From: Trueperella pyogenes
GTDB lineage: Bacteria > Actinomycetota > Actinomycetes > Actinomycetales > Actinomycetaceae
NCBI RefSeq assembly: GCF_900460345.1
Contig: NZ_UHHW01000002.1
Span: forward strand, 1,860,001-1,924,000
DNA: 64,000 nt
Direction of reading: 5' to 3'
Shown here piece by piece: positions 9,155 through 18,074 of this stretch. Every line of letters starts with the position of its first letter. The stretch's first letter is position 1. A program made the translations under genes and the position numbers. The notes under the pieces were generated by a model that saw nothing but the letters and a program-made list of their open reading frames with translations, did no database searches and had not been told where the DNA came from.

Positions 9155-9166
9155 GGCTATCCAGAC

Positions 9167-11773
9167 TTACTGCTGGTCCACGCGCGGCACTTCCGCCGCC
9201 TCGTCCGCCCCCTCGGAGTCCCCCGACCCCTCGGGTACCACTGACGTCGGCTGCGCAAGGCCATCAATTTCTTCGGCCTCCGCAGCGGGCTTAACTCCGC
9301 TGGGCAACTGATAATCAGAGTCGTGGCCGACAAATGTAAAGGTCTTCGGCACGGCGTCGTGGTCCACGTCCACCACGATCGTATGCCCCTTCGTGAACTG
9401 CCCAAACAGGAGGCGTTCGGAGAGCTCATCCTCGATATCGCGCTGGATGGCGCGGCGAAGCGGGCGCGCGCCGAGCACGGGGTCGTATCCGCGGTCTGCG
9501 AGGAGCTGCTTGGCGTCGTCGGTGAGGACAATCGACATGCCCTGATCCCACAGCCGCGCCCCCAGCTTGCCAATCATCAGATCCACGATCTGCAAGATCT
9601 CGTCCTTCTGCAGCTGTGGGAAGACGATGATGTCATCAACACGGTTGAGAAACTCGGGGCGGAAGTGATTCTTCAGTTCCTCCGACACGCGCCCCTTCAT
9701 ACGCTCATAGGAGGTCTGGGTGTCGGCGTCGAACTGGAAGCCCGTCTGCACGCCCTTGGCGATATCCTTGGTTCCGAGGTTGGTGGTCATGATAATGACG
9801 GTGTTCTTGAAGTCCACCACGCGCCCCTGCGAATCGCTGAGGCGACCCTCCTCCAGAATCTGCAACAAAGAATTGAACAGATCCTGGTGTGCCTTTTCCA
9901 CCTCGTCGAAGAGCACTACTGAGAACGGCTTGCGGCGCACCTTCTCGGTCAACTGGCCGCCTTCCTCGTAGCCGACGTATCCCGGAGGGGCACCGAACAG
10001 GCGCGAGACCGTGTGCTTCTCCGAGTATTCGGACATGTCGAGTGTGATGAGGGCGTCTTCGTCTCCGAATAGGAACTCGGCGAGCGTCTTCGCCAGCTCC
10101 GTCTTTCCGACGCCGGTGGGGCCAGCGAAAATGAACGAGCCGCCGGGGCGGTTCGGATCCTTCAGGCCCGCACGTGTACGGCGGATCGCCTGCGAGAGTG
10201 CGGTGACGGCTTCGTGCTGGCCGATGACTCGCTTGTGCAGCTCGTCTTCCATGCGCAGCAACTTCGCAGACTCGGCCTCGGTGAGCTTGAATACCGGGAT
10301 TCCGGTCGCCATGGAGAGCACCTCGGTGATGAGATCCTCGTCGACGACGGAGACGACGTCGAGATCGCCCTCCTTCCACGCCTTCTCACGCTCAGCGCGT
10401 TTGGTGCTGAGCTGCTGCTCCTCGTCTCGGAGCGAGGCGGCCTTCTCGAAGTCCTGCCCGTCGATGGCGGCTTCCTTGGCGCGCTTGATCTCGGCGATCT
10501 CCTCGTCGAGTTCGCGCAGCTCTGGCGGCGCGGTCATCTTGCGGATGGCGAGGCGGGCGCCAGCCTCGTCGATGAGGTCGATGGCCTTATCGGGCAGGAA
10601 GCGGTCGTTGATGTAGCGGTCTGCAAGAGTGGCAGCCGCCTCCAGCGCCTCGTCGGTGATCGTCACGCGATGGTACGCCTCGTAGCGGTCGCGCAGGCCT
10701 TCCAGGATCGCGATCGTCTCCTTTACCGACGGCTGCTCGACCTGGATGGGCTGGAAACGGCGCTCCAGGGCGGCGTCCTTCTCAATGTACTTGCGGTACT
10801 CGTCAAGCGTGGTGGCACCGATGATCTGCAACTCGCCGCGCGCCATCATCGGTTTGAGCAACGACGCCGCGTCCAGCGCGCCTTCAGCCGCCCCCGCGCC
10901 GACGAGCGTGTGTACCTCGTCGATGAACAAGATGATGTCGCCTCGGCTGTTGATCTCTTTGAGGATCTTCTTCATGCGCTCCTCGAAGTCGCCGCGGTAG
11001 CGCGAGCCGGCCACGAGCGAACCCATGTCGAGGGAGTACAACTGCTTGTCCTTCAGCGTCTCCGGGACGTCTCCTGCGGCGATCGCCTGGGACAGTCCCT
11101 CGACGACCGCGGTCTTGCCCACACCGGGTTCGCCGATGAGGACAGGGTTGTTCTTCGTACGGCGGGAGAGCACCTGCATCACCCGCTGGGTCTCGTTGTG
11201 GCGGCCAATGACCGGATCGAGCTTGTTCTCCCGGGCAGCCTGGGTAAGATTGCGTCCGAACTGGTCAAGGATGGTCGAACCGGCCTTCTGGCCCTCACGC
11301 GGGCCGCCGCCGCCAACTCCCACAGCCTCCTTGCCTTGGTAGCCAGACAGCAGCTGGGTCACCTGTTGGCGCACCTGCGGCAAATCTGCACCAAGCTTGA
11401 CGAGCACTTGTGCGGCGACGCCGTCCTGCTCCCTACACAGTCCCAGGAGGAGGTGCTCCGTGCCGATGTAGGAATGGCCAAGTTGCAGACCCTCGCGCAT
11501 GGCGTACTCGAGCACCTTCTTCGCACGTGGGGTGAAGGGAATATGCCCGGAAGGCTGCTCCTGACCTTCGCCGATGATCTCGACGACCTGCTCTTGAACC
11601 GCCTCGTACGTAATACCGAGCGATTCCAGCGCTTTGGCGGCCACGCCCTCGCCCTCCTTGATCAGGCCGAGCAGGATGTGCTCAGTGCCAAGGTAGTTGT
11701 GCTTGAGGTTTCGCGCAGACTCCTGCGCGAGCACAATCACTCGCCGGGCACGATCTGTGAACCGTTCAAACAA
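9167..11773 (-). CDS. clpC: ATP-dependent Clp protease ATP-binding subunit ClpC
   Basis: I chose TTG 11773: AAAGGAG stands 6 nt upstream and the protein then begins as ClpC does ([10 protein letters not shown]). An in-frame extension to 12472 overlaps dtd and is not credible. The 868-residue AAA+ unfoldase has two Clp_N repeats (residues 1-145), Walker A GEPGVGKT (214-221), a UVR segment ([15 protein letters not shown]) between the ATPase domains, a second Walker A GPTGVGKT, and a GYVGYEEGG pore-loop region. It feeds substrates to ClpP in protein quality control. The tail (about 50 residues) is acidic and variable. A perfect inverted repeat lies just upstream and may be its operator. Confidence 0.97.
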   Translation of the reverse strand: MFERFTDRARRVIVLAQESARNLKHNYLGTEHILLGLIKEGEGVAAKALESLGITYEAVQEQVVEIIGEGQEQPSGHIPFTPRAKKVLEYAMREGLQLGHSYIGTEHLLLGLCREQDGVAAQVLVKLGADLPQVRQQVTQLLSGYQGKEAVGVGGGGPREGQKAGSTILDQFGRNLTQAARENKLDPVIGRHNETQRVMQVLSRRTKNNPVLIGEPGVGKTAVVEGLSQAIAAGDVPETLKDKQLYSLDMGSLVAGSRYRGDFEERMKKILKEINSRGDIILFIDEVHTLVGAGAAEGALDAASLLKPMMARGELQIIGATTLDEYRKYIEKDAALERRFQPIQVEQPSVKETIAILEGLRDRYEAYHRVTITDEALEAAATLADRYINDRFLPDKAIDLIDEAGARLAIRKMTAPPELRELDEEIAEIKRAKEAAIDGQDFEKAASLRDEEQQLSTKRAEREKAWKEGDLDVVSVVDEDLITEVLSMATGIPVFKLTEAESAKLLRMEDELHKRVIGQHEAVTALSQAIRRTRAGLKDPNRPGGSFIFAGPTGVGKTELAKTLAEFLFGDEDALITLDMSEYSEKHTVSRLFGAPPGYVGYEEGGQLTEKVRRKPFSVVLFDEVEKAHQDLFNSLLQILEEGRLSDSQGRVVDFKNTVIIMTTNLGTKDIAKGVQTGFQFDADTQTSYERMKGRVSEELKNHFRPEFLNRVDDIIVFPQLQKDEILQIVDLMIGKLGARLWDQGMSIVLTDDAKQLLADRGYDPVLGARPLRRAIQRDIEDELSERLLFGQFTKGHTIVVDVDHDAVPKTFTFVGHDSDYQLPSGVKPAAEAEEIDGLAQPTSVVPEGSGDSEGADEAAEVPRVDQQ

Positions 11774-11795
11774 AATGAACTCCTTTAATAACACT

Positions 11796-11821
11796 TCGCA
11801 AGGGTGTGCACTTCCTTGCGA
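11796..11821. promoter_or_regulatory. Inverted repeat upstream of clpC, candidate stress operator
   Basis: TCGCAAGG and CCTTGCGA form perfect 8-bp arms with a 10-nt spacer, ending 22 nt upstream of the clpC TTG start. Such placement suits a repressor or activator site. It does not match the HAIR consensus (CTTGAGT-N7-ACTCAAG) that I know, and I cannot assign it to ClgR with confidence. Confidence 0.5.
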
Positions 11822-11889
11822 TTCCTCAATTACCTTAACGACGTGGCTGGCCGCGTGGTTGCCCGTTTCGCCACAGGCGTGAATGAGCT

Positions 11890-12333
11890 CTAGACCTCGG
11901 CGACGATCGTGAATGGCCCGTCGTTGACCAACTCCACATCCATCATTGCACCAAAAACACCCGTATGGACGTCGAGCCCATACCCCCGCACGGCCTGTAC
12001 CAGTGCGGCAAAAATCGGTTCGGCCACCTCCGAGCTGGCTGCATGCGACCAGCTCGGTTTGCGCCCCTTTCGCACATCCGCGTACAGAGTAAATTGCGAC
12101 ACGAGCAGGACCGGCGCCCTGGCCTCTTCGGCGCAACGCCGGGCCTCGTCGTCGCCGTTGGCCGCCCGCAACACCTTGAGCTGGGCGATCTTCCGAGCGA
12201 TCTTGTCGATCTCGGCGCGGCCGTCGGTATGGGTGATGCCCACAAGCACGCACAAACCCGCGCCGATCTCGCCCACGACCTGCCCGTCTACCGTCACGGA
12301 TGCGCGCTTGACGCGCTGGATAACAACGCGCAT
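11890..12333 (-). CDS. dtd: D-aminoacyl-tRNA deacylase
   Basis: The 147-residue protein matches DTD in length and motifs: the start MRVVIQRVKRASVTVDG, the catalytic SQFTLYADVRKGRKPSW segment (about residues 79-95), and the C-terminal NDGPFTIV carrying the Gly/Pro specificity motif. It hydrolyses D-amino acids from mischarged tRNA in the cytoplasm. Its ATG overlaps the TAA of the upstream DUF2516 gene (TAATG), so the two are translationally coupled. Confidence 0.96.
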   Translation of the reverse strand: MRVVIQRVKRASVTVDGQVVGEIGAGLCVLVGITHTDGRAEIDKIARKIAQLKVLRAANGDDEARRCAEEARAPVLLVSQFTLYADVRKGRKPSWSHAASSEVAEPIFAALVQAVRGYGLDVHTGVFGAMMDVELVNDGPFTIVAEV

Positions 12334-12662
12334 TACCAGGATCCTCGCCGTCCGCCATTGCCCCGCCAGCGTGGCCCCATCTTGGCGCGTTCCGGGCCCA
12401 GGTAGTACACAGCACCGATGAGCAGCGCCAGCGAGACGAAGCCAGACATGGGGAAGTACACGTGCAGCACATGGATAGCGAAATAGGCCAGGCCGCCGCC
12501 GCCCAGCAGGATCAACCAGAAATTCTTCGACTGCGACGCCAGGGCAAACTGATCAGCCGGGCGAGATACGGCATCGAGAAAACTCCACACGAACACACCC
12601 GTCAACGCCAGCGGCAGCAGCGTATAAATAAGGAACGAAAACAAAAAGTTAATCTGCCCCAT
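12333..12662 (-). CDS. DUF2516 family membrane protein
   Basis: The 109-residue protein has two to three hydrophobic segments (near residues 7-29, 48-64 and 72-88) and the typical FLDAVSRPADQFALA linker of the DUF2516 family, which is confined to Actinobacteria. The C-terminal tail is basic and glycine-rich (RWRGNGGRRGSW). The function is unknown. It lies 8 bp downstream of the ygfZ-like gene and overlaps dtd. Confidence 0.82.
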   Translation of the reverse strand: MGQINFLFSFLIYTLLPLALTGVFVWSFLDAVSRPADQFALASQSKNFWLILLGGGGLAYFAIHVLHVYFPMSGFVSLALLIGAVYYLGPERAKMGPRWRGNGGRRGSW

Positions 12663-12670
12663 TCGGCCTC

Positions 12671-13750
12671 CTAACCCCGGCGCGGACGCAGGCCGGCACC
12701 TGGGCGCTGGCTCGGCGACGCCGACGACTTCCCCTCGCGCGCCACAATCGGCACTTGGGCGGCGATGAAATCACCGACGTTCAACTCGGCGTCGGTAGCC
12801 GTATTCCGTTTGACCAACGCCAGAGCCACTGGCCCGGCCTCGTAATCCCGTGCAACGGACGTCACTTGGCCCACGACCTTCTCCCCCAACCGCACTTCGC
12901 TGCCGGCCGCCGGTAAATCGCCCTCCGGGCCTTCCAGGTAGAGGTACGTCAACCGCCGCGGGGGCTTGCCAAGATTGACTAGCTTTGCCACCGTCTCCTG
13001 CCCACGGTAGCAGCCTTTATTCAGGTGGACGGCCGTGCGCAACCAGTCCAGCTCGTGCGGGAGCGCCCGTTCCACCACCTCCGTGTTCGGACGCGGCCGC
13101 CAATCCGTCACGCGTTTAGCCTCCCAGGCCTGCAAGCCGGCGGGCTCGAAGCCCTCCGCCAAAAACGTCTCAATCACAGGCTGGCCCGGCCGCACCACGG
13201 CGAGCGCCCGGGCCGACGAGCGCGCCGGGTGGTCGGCGTCGACGACGCCGTAGTGCGCACCGCCCGGCGCCGTGCGCGGCCAGGGATCGAGCCACACGAC
13301 GTCGGCGAGGGCGCTGATAGCCGCGGGGACGCCGTCGGGAACAAAAAGGCCGAACACCTGGGCCTCCGGGCGGGCGATCTCCACGCGCATCCGGAAGACC
13401 ATGGAGTCGAGGAAGTCGGCGAAGGGCTGGGCCTGGCCGCGATCGAGCAGGAACCACGTGCGTTCGCCGTCGTCGACGACGCCGGCGGCAGTCTGGATGT
13501 GACCGTTGGGGTCCAGGAGGAGCACTTCCGAGCTCTCGCCCGTGGGCAAGTTGAGGAAGTCGCAGGTAGTGAGGCTGTGCAGCCACGCCGCGCGGTCCGG
13601 CCCGCCCACCGTGACGACCTCCATAAAGCTGAGATCGGTGAAAGCACGGCCCGCGACAAGCTTTTGCTCCTCCGCGAAGGGATTCCCGTAGTGGGCTGGG
13701 ACGCCGTGACCCTCGTCGACGACGGCGCCGGGGAACTCGGCAGACTTCAT
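12671..13750 (-). CDS. YgfZ/GcvT-like folate-binding protein
   Basis: The 359-residue protein carries the YgfZ signature NKGCYRGQE (about residues 241-249) and the GcvT-like fold with an N-terminal FTDLSFMEVVTVGGPDRAAW segment. YgfZ (CAF17/IBA57 in eukaryotes) uses folate to assist maturation or repair of some iron-sulfur enzymes in the cytoplasm. It lacks the aminomethyltransferase context (gcvH, gcvP), so it is not GcvT. It is the first of three closely spaced genes with DUF2516 and dtd. Confidence 0.88.
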   Translation of the reverse strand: MKSAEFPGAVVDEGHGVPAHYGNPFAEEQKLVAGRAFTDLSFMEVVTVGGPDRAAWLHSLTTCDFLNLPTGESSEVLLLDPNGHIQTAAGVVDDGERTWFLLDRGQAQPFADFLDSMVFRMRVEIARPEAQVFGLFVPDGVPAAISALADVVWLDPWPRTAPGGAHYGVVDADHPARSSARALAVVRPGQPVIETFLAEGFEPAGLQAWEAKRVTDWRPRPNTEVVERALPHELDWLRTAVHLNKGCYRGQETVAKLVNLGKPPRRLTYLYLEGPEGDLPAAGSEVRLGEKVVGQVTSVARDYEAGPVALALVKRNTATDAELNVGDFIAAQVPIVAREGKSSASPSQRPGAGLRPRRG

Positions 13751-13765
13751 GCTCCTCCTCCGCTC

Positions 13766-14377
13766 TTAGTTGGCGGCCGTATCGGCAGGGGCATCCACCG
13801 AATCGTCGTGCTGACGTGACAGCCTGCCCGCGAGGTAAGTGCGCATGTCGTAGCCGAAGGCTTCCATGTCGTACGCATAGAAGAAGTCCGAAGCGACGTT
13901 TCCGCCGATGAACTTGGCCGCCTGGAAATCAGCGGCGGAACCGGAGCGGATGATGGCGTCGGTGACGAGTTGCAGGCGCGGGCCATTGATGAGGCCCACC
14001 CACAGCTGGGAAATGCCCATCGGGGTGGCAACAGTCGCCTCAAGCTCCGAGGATCCGTCCGTGCGCTTGGCAGCCTCGGGGTTCACACGCAGATAGCCGA
14101 CCTGTGACGACCACAGGACGTCCTTCGTCAGGTGATCGTAGGTCCACTGCCCAGGGGCCTCCTTGTCCACCTCGGAAGCGGGCTCCTTGGCGAGCCAAAT
14201 TCGCGAGCTAAAGTGTACGTACGGGCCGCCGTCGACGGCGTCCACACGCACCTCGTGCAGGTAGGCTGTCGCGTCAATGTTGTCATACTCCATGACGCCG
14301 CCGCCGTGCCACGAGTCAATCAGCCAGCCCAGCGGATAGTTCTCCGGGGCCAAATTCTCAGGGAGTCGGAAAGTCAT
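13766..14377 (-). CDS. FABP family / nitrobindin-like protein
   Basis: The 203-residue protein matches actinobacterial FABP-family (nitrobindin-like, former DUF1794) proteins. It has the N-terminal ENYPLGWLIDSWHGGGV segment, which in the family forms the G-x-W-x-G-x-G barrel lid. It also has the barrel strands around ELEATVATPMGISQLWVG and a C-terminal AYDMEAFGYDMRTYLAGRL. Homologues bind haem and act on nitric oxide or peroxynitrite; the haem ligand cannot be verified here. It lies 15 bp upstream of ygfZ on the same strand. Confidence 0.82.
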   Translation of the reverse strand: MTFRLPENLAPENYPLGWLIDSWHGGGVMEYDNIDATAYLHEVRVDAVDGGPYVHFSSRIWLAKEPASEVDKEAPGQWTYDHLTKDVLWSSQVGYLRVNPEAAKRTDGSSELEATVATPMGISQLWVGLINGPRLQLVTDAIIRSGSAADFQAAKFIGGNVASDFFYAYDMEAFGYDMRTYLAGRLSRQHDDSVDAPADTAAN

Positions 14378-14386
14378 GGATCCAGA

Positions 14387-15223
14387 TTAGAGCAGAATAA
14401 GAGTAAACACGTAGCCAATCACGCCAAGCGCGCAATGGGGCAAGATCGCTTTCACGACGCCCTGCACCCACGTCAGCGGGCGCTCGAACATGCGCATAGC
14501 GCGGCGCAGAAAAGCGTAGAGGATGCCAACCACCACACCGATGACACCGCCCATCCACACAGCGCCACCAAGGAGAAAGGCGGCCACAAGACCAACGAAA
14601 ATCGCATTGACAAGGCCGAGGATGTTGGCATGATCGGAATCGTATCCGTGGATCGTGGCGGCTGCCGCGATGGCTACGGCGGTCACGAGGCCGACATAAG
14701 TACCGGGGTCGGGAAGCGCGTGAGTTCCACCGTTCCACGCGCCGGCGACGTGGATCCACAGCGAGGCCGCCACCATGACCATCGCGCCACCAGCCGACGC
14801 GGAAATGTGCTCAACGAGGTGGATCCTGCCATCCCGGCGCATCATCTCCCCAACGAACGAGGCCATGATTGACAGCGTAGCCACGAACGTCGTCGCCACG
14901 AGCGAGCCGCAGTATGCCGCCGGAAGCGCTGCCAGCAGGGTGAGTGACATGACTACACGGGAGACGCCACGATTGGTCAGGCCGAAGAGTACCGGCCAGC
15001 CGGGGATCACGGATCCAGCCATCATTAAGACGACGACGGCCGTGGCCAGCGGCCCAAACGACACGCCAAGGGCAATGAGAGCGGCATAAAAGGCGCCGAT
15101 AGCGGCCCAGATGAGGGGCGGGCGCGTGTCTGCGGAAGGCCGAGCCGGATTTTCTCGATCGAATACCTGATCGAGGAGCGAGTAGGCACTTTCGCGATCG
15201 TGCGTGGAGGAGGTCATGATCAA
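14387..15223 (-). CDS. Hypothetical multi-pass membrane protein
   Basis: The protein is 278 residues from TTG 15223, or 276 from ATG 15217. I see no clear Shine-Dalgarno site at the ideal distance; a GGGG lies 10 nt before TTG. A TACACT box just upstream would allow a leaderless transcript starting at ATG 15217. After a short polar N-terminus there are about seven or eight hydrophobic segments, starting at PLIWAAIGAFYAALIALGVS. I do not recognise a family or function. It ends 9 bp before the FABP gene. Confidence 0.7.
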   Translation of the reverse strand: MIMTSSTHDRESAYSLLDQVFDRENPARPSADTRPPLIWAAIGAFYAALIALGVSFGPLATAVVVLMMAGSVIPGWPVLFGLTNRGVSRVVMSLTLLAALPAAYCGSLVATTFVATLSIMASFVGEMMRRDGRIHLVEHISASAGGAMVMVAASLWIHVAGAWNGGTHALPDPGTYVGLVTAVAIAAAATIHGYDSDHANILGLVNAIFVGLVAAFLLGGAVWMGGVIGVVVGILYAFLRRAMRMFERPLTWVQGVVKAILPHCALGVIGYVFTLILL

Positions 15224-15353
15224 CAGTGTATCGCCCCAAACTCCAGTATTAGGACTTTACCAAAGATATGCGCTCTCTGCCGACATTTTGGGGCATAACC
15301 GACGAACGTGCACCTGCTCCCCACCACCATGGAATCCGTGCGCATAAACACGC

Positions 15354-15382
15354 GTGACATCGCGTTAAATGTGAGTTAAGCT
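15354..15382 (+). promoter_or_regulatory. Promoter candidate for the small RNA
   Basis: GTGACA at 15354-15359 and TAAGCT at 15377-15382 are separated by 17 nt, giving a sigma-70-like spacing. Transcription would start near 15389, directly before the helix of the structured RNA. The -10 box is only a partial match. Confidence 0.4.
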
Positions 15383-15388
15383 ATAGCC

Positions 15389-15515
15389 AGACACCGGATC
15401 GCGAAAGCCCCGGGCTCCAAATATTTGCCGCTACGAGCGGCCCTAGCGCCGACAGGCGCTCTCGGGTTCGGTGTCCCAAGCGTAGGGCCGCACCTTCTCG
15501 TGCGGCCCTTCCCTT
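15389..15515 (+). ncRNA. Candidate structured small RNA with intrinsic terminator
   Basis: About 127 nt fold as a cloverleaf-like unit. A closing helix GACACCG/CGGTGTC (15390-15396 with 15469-15475) encloses three hairpins: 15406-15416 (4 bp), CCGCT/AGCGG (15428-15440), and AGCGCC/GGCGCT (15445-15460). It is followed by a terminator. It is not a tRNA (no T-loop or anticodon pattern), and I did not recognise it as SRP, 6S, tmRNA or a known riboswitch. A 6C-type actinobacterial RNA should be considered. No gene follows on the plus strand, which argues for a trans-acting RNA and against a riboswitch. Confidence 0.55.
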
Positions 15516-15516
15516 T
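15484..15516 (+). terminator. Intrinsic terminator of the candidate small RNA
   Basis: AGGGCCGCAC and GTGCGGCCCT form a perfect 10-bp stem with a CTTCTC loop, followed by a pyrimidine-rich TTCCCTTTTCCT tail on the plus strand. There is no plus-strand protein gene upstream, so it marks the end of a non-coding transcript. Confidence 0.8.
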
Positions 15517-15562
15517 TCCTCTGCACTATCCCGATCGATCCCGACCTGGCCAGACCGATGAG

Positions 15563-15622
15563 GCACCTGTCCGTCTAGCGTGCACGCAACAACCGTTGAC
15601 GTGCCGCAGAACGGACAGGTGC
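15563..15622. repeat. Long inverted repeat downstream of the 5'-nucleotidase gene
   Basis: GCACCTGTCCGT and ACGGACAGGTGC form perfect 12-bp arms separated by 36 nt, with partial pairing inside (TCTAGCG.../...CGCAGA). On the minus strand it lies just after the 5'-nucleotidase stop codon, and may work as a terminator or mRNA 3'-end structure. Confidence 0.6.
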
Positions 15623-15660
15623 ACAGACGTCACTAGCGAAGCGCTAGCCCTCAGTCAGCC

Positions 15661-17943
15661 CTAGTGCCGCCTGCGCGCTGCGATCGCGACGCCGCCACCG
15701 AGGATCAGCAGAGCGATACCACCGATCGTCAGCGCGATCACACTCGCGCCCGTGTGTGCCAACCGTTGTCCGCTTGTGGACACCTGCGTAGCCGCCGTCG
15801 TCGGCTTGACACTGGTCGGCGCGGCTTCATCGGCCTTGGCCGTGGCTTGGCTGTCATGGCCGGTTGCCACCGGGTCGCAATTGACTTTGACATTCACGCC
15901 TTGATTGGCTGTCACGACCGTCGCAAAGTCGGTAGCCACGCTGATCGGCACGCGCACTGGGCCACCTGCTGCCGGGCAGGTCGCCTTTACCGGCACCTCA
16001 ACCGTGGCCATTCCGGCGCCATCGGTCGTGATGATCGACTTTTCATTATTGGCGTTGGGCTCAACCAAAGAGTTATTCACAGCAGCAGTTGCAGACGTTT
16101 CGCCAGCACTGACCGTGACCTTTTGGGTGATAGAGGGACCTTCCGAGAAAGACAAGCCGCGCAGTGATACCTTGACGGATTCGCCGTTCTTGACTTCGTT
16201 CCGATCCAACGTGATGCCGATGGAGGACTTGGCCGCCCGCGGCTTGAGATCTTCCGGCTTAAGCGACTTGAGATAATCGTTGAACTTGTCTCGGTCAAGG
16301 TTGCCGCTGGTGACCGCTGGGCCGCCGGTAGTGAGCGCGTCGAAAGAATCGCCGCCGGCTAGCAGGAAGGTCACCGAACCAACAACGTACTTCTTGTCCA
16401 TATCAATTGGTGCGTCGTTAATCATTACAGACGTAATGCGCTGCCCAAAAGGCTTGGTCGGATCATAGGTGTAGCGCACGTTTGACGACAGTCCAAGCTT
16501 GAGCATGGGACGCGAATTTTGCGAATTCAGGTTCGTCTTCCATTGCTGTTCGAGCGCCTTGACGAAGTTGGCTCCGGTGATCGTCACGTAGCCAATCTCG
16601 TTCGAGAACGGCATAACGGCGAACGTGTCCGCATAGGTGATCTTGCCGTTGACGGGGATGAGATCCTCGCGCATACCGCCTGCATTGATGACGCCGATAT
16701 CGGCAGGCTTACCGTCGTGAGTCACCACCTGAGCGCGCATAGCATCAGCCACGAGATCCCCGAGCGAAGATTCAATGCCACGGTTTGACCCTTTATCTGG
16801 ATTTTCCCCTGCGGAAGCGGCAAATACGCCGCGACGAAACTCTGCCTTGACGCCCTCGACAATCGGCTTTGCGCCTGCCACTTTAGAATCCTGCACCGCT
16901 TTATCCACGATCGTCTTGATCGCCTTGGCCGACTCGGACTTAGCCGAATCGCACGCAGCCATGACCGGGGCGCCGATCAGCTTCGCGTCAGCCTTGACCA
17001 CCTTCTTGGCGGCCTTATCGTAGCTGATGGAAATCAAGCCCATGTTGTCGGTATAGGAACCGGAGGCCACACCTGCAAGAAGTGGGTTGGCCGCATTAGT
17101 CAGCTTAACCTTTGAATCCACCGCATCGAACTCGTAGGGCACGTGCGTGTCCCCACCCATGATGGCATCAACGTGCTGACCCATCAGCGGGAAATTATTC
17201 TTCACGTCATCGTCAAGCATTGCCACGACGACCTCTGCGATCCCCTCCGACTTAATCTTCGCCGCCAGCGTGTTGATCTTCTCAATGGGATTGTGGAACT
17301 TCATGCCCTTGGTGGCATCCGGGCTCAGCTTGTACGGCACATCCTCGGCGATGGCACCGATGAAAGCCACCTTCACCTTCGATTCGGGTGCCGTCCACAC
17401 CTTGTAGTCACCCAGGTAGGGGACGGTAGCACCGGCGTCGTTAGTCCACTGGCCAAGCCCGTCCACGTTCGCGCCCAGGTAAGGGAAAGTGACCTGCGCG
17501 TACTCTTTCTTGTTTGAACCGTCCACCCGCTGCTTAAAGACCTCTTGCCCCAAATCCAATTCGTGGTTGCCAATCGTGGAAGCGACGGGCTTGAGGACGT
17601 TGAGCGCCTCGATGGTCGGATTGTCCTTTAATGAACCGGACGTGAAAGGCGAAGCGCCGATGTTGTCGCCCAGGAGGGTGAAGGACGAATCGGGTTTCTT
17701 TGCGCGCACGTCATCAAGAAAACAGCCGACTTTTTCCAAGCCGGCTTCCTGAGGGGTATTCTTCTTTTTGTCAACGACGAGCTCGATGTGACCGTGAACG
17801 TCTGTGAGCGTGTAGAGGTCAAGCTGCGCGATATCGCTAGACTTGGCAGCATCAGGCGGGGTTGGCGCCGCGTTCGCCACAAGCGGGGAAGCCACAACCG
17901 CGCACGCCCCGACGACGGCCATAGCTAGTTTGAATATTCTCAT
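15661..17943 (-). CDS. Cell-wall-anchored bifunctional metallophosphatase/5'-nucleotidase
   Basis: The 760-residue protein starts with a signal peptide (about residues 1-26, ending VANAA). It has a calcineurin-like metallophosphatase domain: DVHGHIELV, LLGDNIGASPF, TIGNHELDLG and a later GGDTHVPYEF. Next comes a 5'-nucleotidase C-terminal domain: NAGGMREDL, FAVMPFSNEIGYV and FLLAGGDSFDAL. A spacer rich in Thr/Ala leads to a sorting signal: LAHTG at about 728-732, a hydrophobic stretch and RRRH. It should sit on the wall and release phosphate and nucleosides from extracellular nucleotides. In pathogens such enzymes also make adenosine. LAHTG is a variant of LPXTG. Confidence 0.93.
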   Translation of the reverse strand: MRIFKLAMAVVGACAVVASPLVANAAPTPPDAAKSSDIAQLDLYTLTDVHGHIELVVDKKKNTPQEAGLEKVGCFLDDVRAKKPDSSFTLLGDNIGASPFTSGSLKDNPTIEALNVLKPVASTIGNHELDLGQEVFKQRVDGSNKKEYAQVTFPYLGANVDGLGQWTNDAGATVPYLGDYKVWTAPESKVKVAFIGAIAEDVPYKLSPDATKGMKFHNPIEKINTLAAKIKSEGIAEVVVAMLDDDVKNNFPLMGQHVDAIMGGDTHVPYEFDAVDSKVKLTNAANPLLAGVASGSYTDNMGLISISYDKAAKKVVKADAKLIGAPVMAACDSAKSESAKAIKTIVDKAVQDSKVAGAKPIVEGVKAEFRRGVFAASAGENPDKGSNRGIESSLGDLVADAMRAQVVTHDGKPADIGVINAGGMREDLIPVNGKITYADTFAVMPFSNEIGYVTITGANFVKALEQQWKTNLNSQNSRPMLKLGLSSNVRYTYDPTKPFGQRITSVMINDAPIDMDKKYVVGSVTFLLAGGDSFDALTTGGPAVTSGNLDRDKFNDYLKSLKPEDLKPRAAKSSIGITLDRNEVKNGESVKVSLRGLSFSEGPSITQKVTVSAGETSATAAVNNSLVEPNANNEKSIITTDGAGMATVEVPVKATCPAAGGPVRVPISVATDFATVVTANQGVNVKVNCDPVATGHDSQATAKADEAAPTSVKPTTAATQVSTSGQRLAHTGASVIALTIGGIALLILGGGVAIAARRRH

Positions 17944-18074
17944 TCGCTACTCCTGCACGAATAAAAGGGACTTGCACCCCACACATTACCAACAATTAAG
18001 GCACGGAAAAAGTATGCAATAATCACTTATTATAGCAATTATGGGTGAGCTGGATTGACTCCTATTAAGTCGAC

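Larger units (their letters stand above)
15224..15660. other. Intergenic region with a candidate small RNA and hairpins
   Basis: These 437 bp hold no convincing protein-coding frame. They contain a plus-strand promoter-like pair near 15354-15382, a compact structured segment ending in an intrinsic terminator (15389-15515), and a long inverted repeat (15563-15622) and a small hairpin (15633-15647) that probably terminate the 5'-nucleotidase gene. Confidence 0.6.

Noticed and set aside
10214..11788. A 524-codon plus-strand frame antisense to clpC
   Set aside because: It lies over a well-supported clpC gene, has no homology-like motifs or ribosome-binding site, and is a shadow of high-G+C codon bias.
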